From CAISIP01 sp965278985 (GTDB lineage: Bacteria > Pseudomonadota > Gammaproteobacteria > Burkholderiales > Burkholderiaceae_C): a DNA stretch of 64,000 nt. Below the pieces are notes generated by a model. It was not told the DNA's origin. It did no database searches and saw nothing but the letters and a program-made list of their open reading frames with translations. Shown here piece after piece: positions 62,671-64,000 of this stretch (the first letter of the stretch is position 1; the number at the start of each line of letters is the position of its first letter). The translations under genes were made by a program, and so were the position numbers. The DNA lies in contig OZ257131.1 of the NCBI GenBank assembly GCA_965278985.1, positions 4,030,001 through 4,094,000 on the forward strand. Direction: 5' to 3'.

Positions 62671-64000
62671 ATGGCCAACGCACTGCAAACCCTCAAGGGC
62701 TGGGCCGGCGGCAACTCCGCAGCGCTCAAGGGCGCGGCCGCGCCCATCCTCGTCATCGCCATCCTGTCGATGATGGTGTTGCCGATCCCGCCGATGCTGC
62801 TGGACGTGTTCTTCACCATCAACATCACGGTGGCGCTGATGGTGATGATGGTGGCGGCCTACATGCTCAAGCCGTTGGACTTCGCCGCCTTCCCCTCGGT
62901 GTTGCTGCTGACCACGCTGATGCGCCTGTCGCTGAACGTGGCCTCCACGCGCGTGGTGCTGATGGAGGGCCACACCGGCGCCGGCGCGGCGGGCGCGGTG
63001 ATCGAGGCCTTCGGCCACTTCCTGATCGGTGGCAACTTCGCGGTGGGCCTGATCGTGTTCGCGATCCTGGTGGTGATCAACTTCGTGGTGGTGACCAAGG
63101 GCGCCGAGCGCATCGCCGAGGTGTCCGCGCGTTTCGCCCTGGACGCGATGCCCGGCAAGCAGATGGCGGTGGACGCCGACCTCAACGCCGGCACCATCGA
63201 CGAGAAGGAAGCCAAGCGCCGCCGCGCCGAAGTGGCTGAGGAAGCCGACTTCTTCGGCTCCATGGACGGCGCCTCGAAGTTCGTGCGGGGCGACGCCATC
63301 GCCGGCATCCTGATCCTGCTCATCACCGTCATCGGCGGGCTGATCGTGGGCATGGTGCAGCACGGCCTGTCCGCCGCGCAGGCCGCCGACAGTTATGTGC
63401 TGCTGGCGGTGGGCGATGCGCTGGTGGCGCAGATCCCCGGCCTGCTGATCTCGGTGGCCGCGGCCATGGTGGTCTCGCGCGTGGGCAAGGAGCAGGACCT
63501 GGGCCGCCAGATCGCGCACCAGATGTTCATCTCGCCCAAGGTGCTGGGCATTGCGGCCGGCGTGATGGGCTTGCTTGGCATCATCCCCGGCATGCCGCAC
63601 CTGCCCTTCCTGGGCATCGCCGCCGTGGTGGGCTATGCGGCCTGGGTACTCGCGCACAAGCCCCCGCCGGCGGTGGCCGCCGCGGCCGATGCCAAGCCCG
63701 CCGCCGATGGCGAGGCCAGCTGGGACGACCTGCAGCCCGTGGACCAGCTGGGCCTGGAGCTGGGCTACCGCCTGATCGCGCTGGTGGACAAGAACCGCCA
63801 GGGCGACCTGCTCAATCGCATCAAGGGCGTGCGCCGCAAGTTCGCGCAGGAGGTGGGCTTTCTGCCGCCGGCCGTGCACGTGCGCGACAACCTCGAGCTC
63901 AAGCCCAGCGGCTACCGCATCACGCTGCGCGGCGTGGTGGTGGGCGAAGGCGAGGCCTTCCCCGGCATGTCGCTGGCCATCAACCCCGGCGGCATCACCA
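62671..64000 (+). CDS. flhA: Flagellar export gate protein FlhA, 3' end outside the window
   Basis: The frame opens MANALQTLKGWAGGNSAAL and is still open at the window end after about 443 codons; full FlhA is about 690. Membrane helices and the FHIPEP signature blocks are visible: LLLTTLMRLSLNVASTRVVL, FGHFLIGGNFAVGLIVFAIL, VTKGAERIAEVSARFALDAM and PGKQMAVDADLNAGTIDEKE. The start of the cytoplasmic domain (VDQLGLELGYRLIALVD) is included. It is co-transcribed with flhB. Confidence 0.97.
   Translation, partial: MANALQTLKGWAGGNSAALKGAAAPILVIAILSMMVLPIPPMLLDVFFTINITVALMVMMVAAYMLKPLDFAAFPSVLLLTTLMRLSLNVASTRVVLMEGHTGAGAAGAVIEAFGHFLIGGNFAVGLIVFAILVVINFVVVTKGAERIAEVSARFALDAMPGKQMAVDADLNAGTIDEKEAKRRRAEVAEEADFFGSMDGASKFVRGDAIAGILILLITVIGGLIVGMVQHGLSAAQAADSYVLLAVGDALVAQIPGLLISVAAAMVVSRVGKEQDLGRQIAHQMFISPKVLGIAAGVMGLLGIIPGMPHLPFLGIAAVVGYAAWVLAHKPPPAVAAAADAKPAADGEASWDDLQPVDQLGLELGYRLIALVDKNRQGDLLNRIKGVRRKFAQEVGFLPPAVHVRDNLELKPSGYRITLRGVVVGEGEAFPGMSLAINPGGIT

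Overview
The window is a chromosomal segment of a GC-rich betaproteobacterium, most likely Comamonadaceae (Acidovorax/Paracidovorax or a close relative). This rests on a Burkholderiales-style rRNA operon (16S, tRNA-Ile, tRNA-Ala, 23S, 5S), a FlhDC-type flagellar hierarchy followed by motAB, and an Omp32-like porin. The genus is inferred, not proven.

Layout. (1) 1-4.5 kb: two overlapping peptidase genes (M14-like, cut by the window edge, and M20) divergent from a molybdopterin oxidoreductase. (2) 4.6-10.3 kb: a complete rrn operon on the minus strand with terminator, processing stems, boxA-like sites and tandem promoters. (3) 10.5-14.2 kb: Uup-type ABC-F ATPase, then a translationally coupled receiver-histidine kinase and NarL-type regulator. 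(4) 14.3-25.3 kb: minus-strand operon fliF-G-H-I-J-K-L-M-N-O-P-Q-R, divergent from fliE. (5) 25.8-31.5 kb: fliD-S-T and two divergent flagellin paralogues, only one with a near-consensus sigma-28 promoter, followed by a GT41-type glycosyltransferase. (6) 34.2-37.7 kb: flhDC, motAB and a CheY-like protein lacking its phosphoacceptor aspartate. (7) 37.8-61.3 kb: accessory genes where relatives usually carry che genes: an orphan NodT-type outer membrane factor, a second GT41-type glycosyltransferase, a porin, a mini rod-domain protein, a methyltransferase, a type I secretion pair (HlyB/HlyD type), a compositionally distinct patch of unknown small genes with a decayed toxin-antitoxin pair, a giant 8.5-kb repeat gene, and a Sel1-repeat protein. 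(8) 61.5 kb to the end: flhB and the start of flhA.

How it fits together. FlhDC should activate the basal-body and export operons; the FliA (sigma-28) class drives filament genes such as flagellin. The two GT41-like enzymes are plausible flagellin glycosyltransferases. The HlyB/HlyD pair is the obvious exporter for the giant protein, which lies on the same strand and ends in a calcium-binding region typical of type I substrates.

The most striking object is the giant protein (50642-59119). Its repeat region spans exactly 310 in-register 8-residue units (7440 bp, no net indel). Thirty-five regularly placed Met/Ile-Glu-Thr (or Gln-Thr) marker octads are spaced only 7 or 10 octads apart, giving a frequent 408-bp super-repeat.
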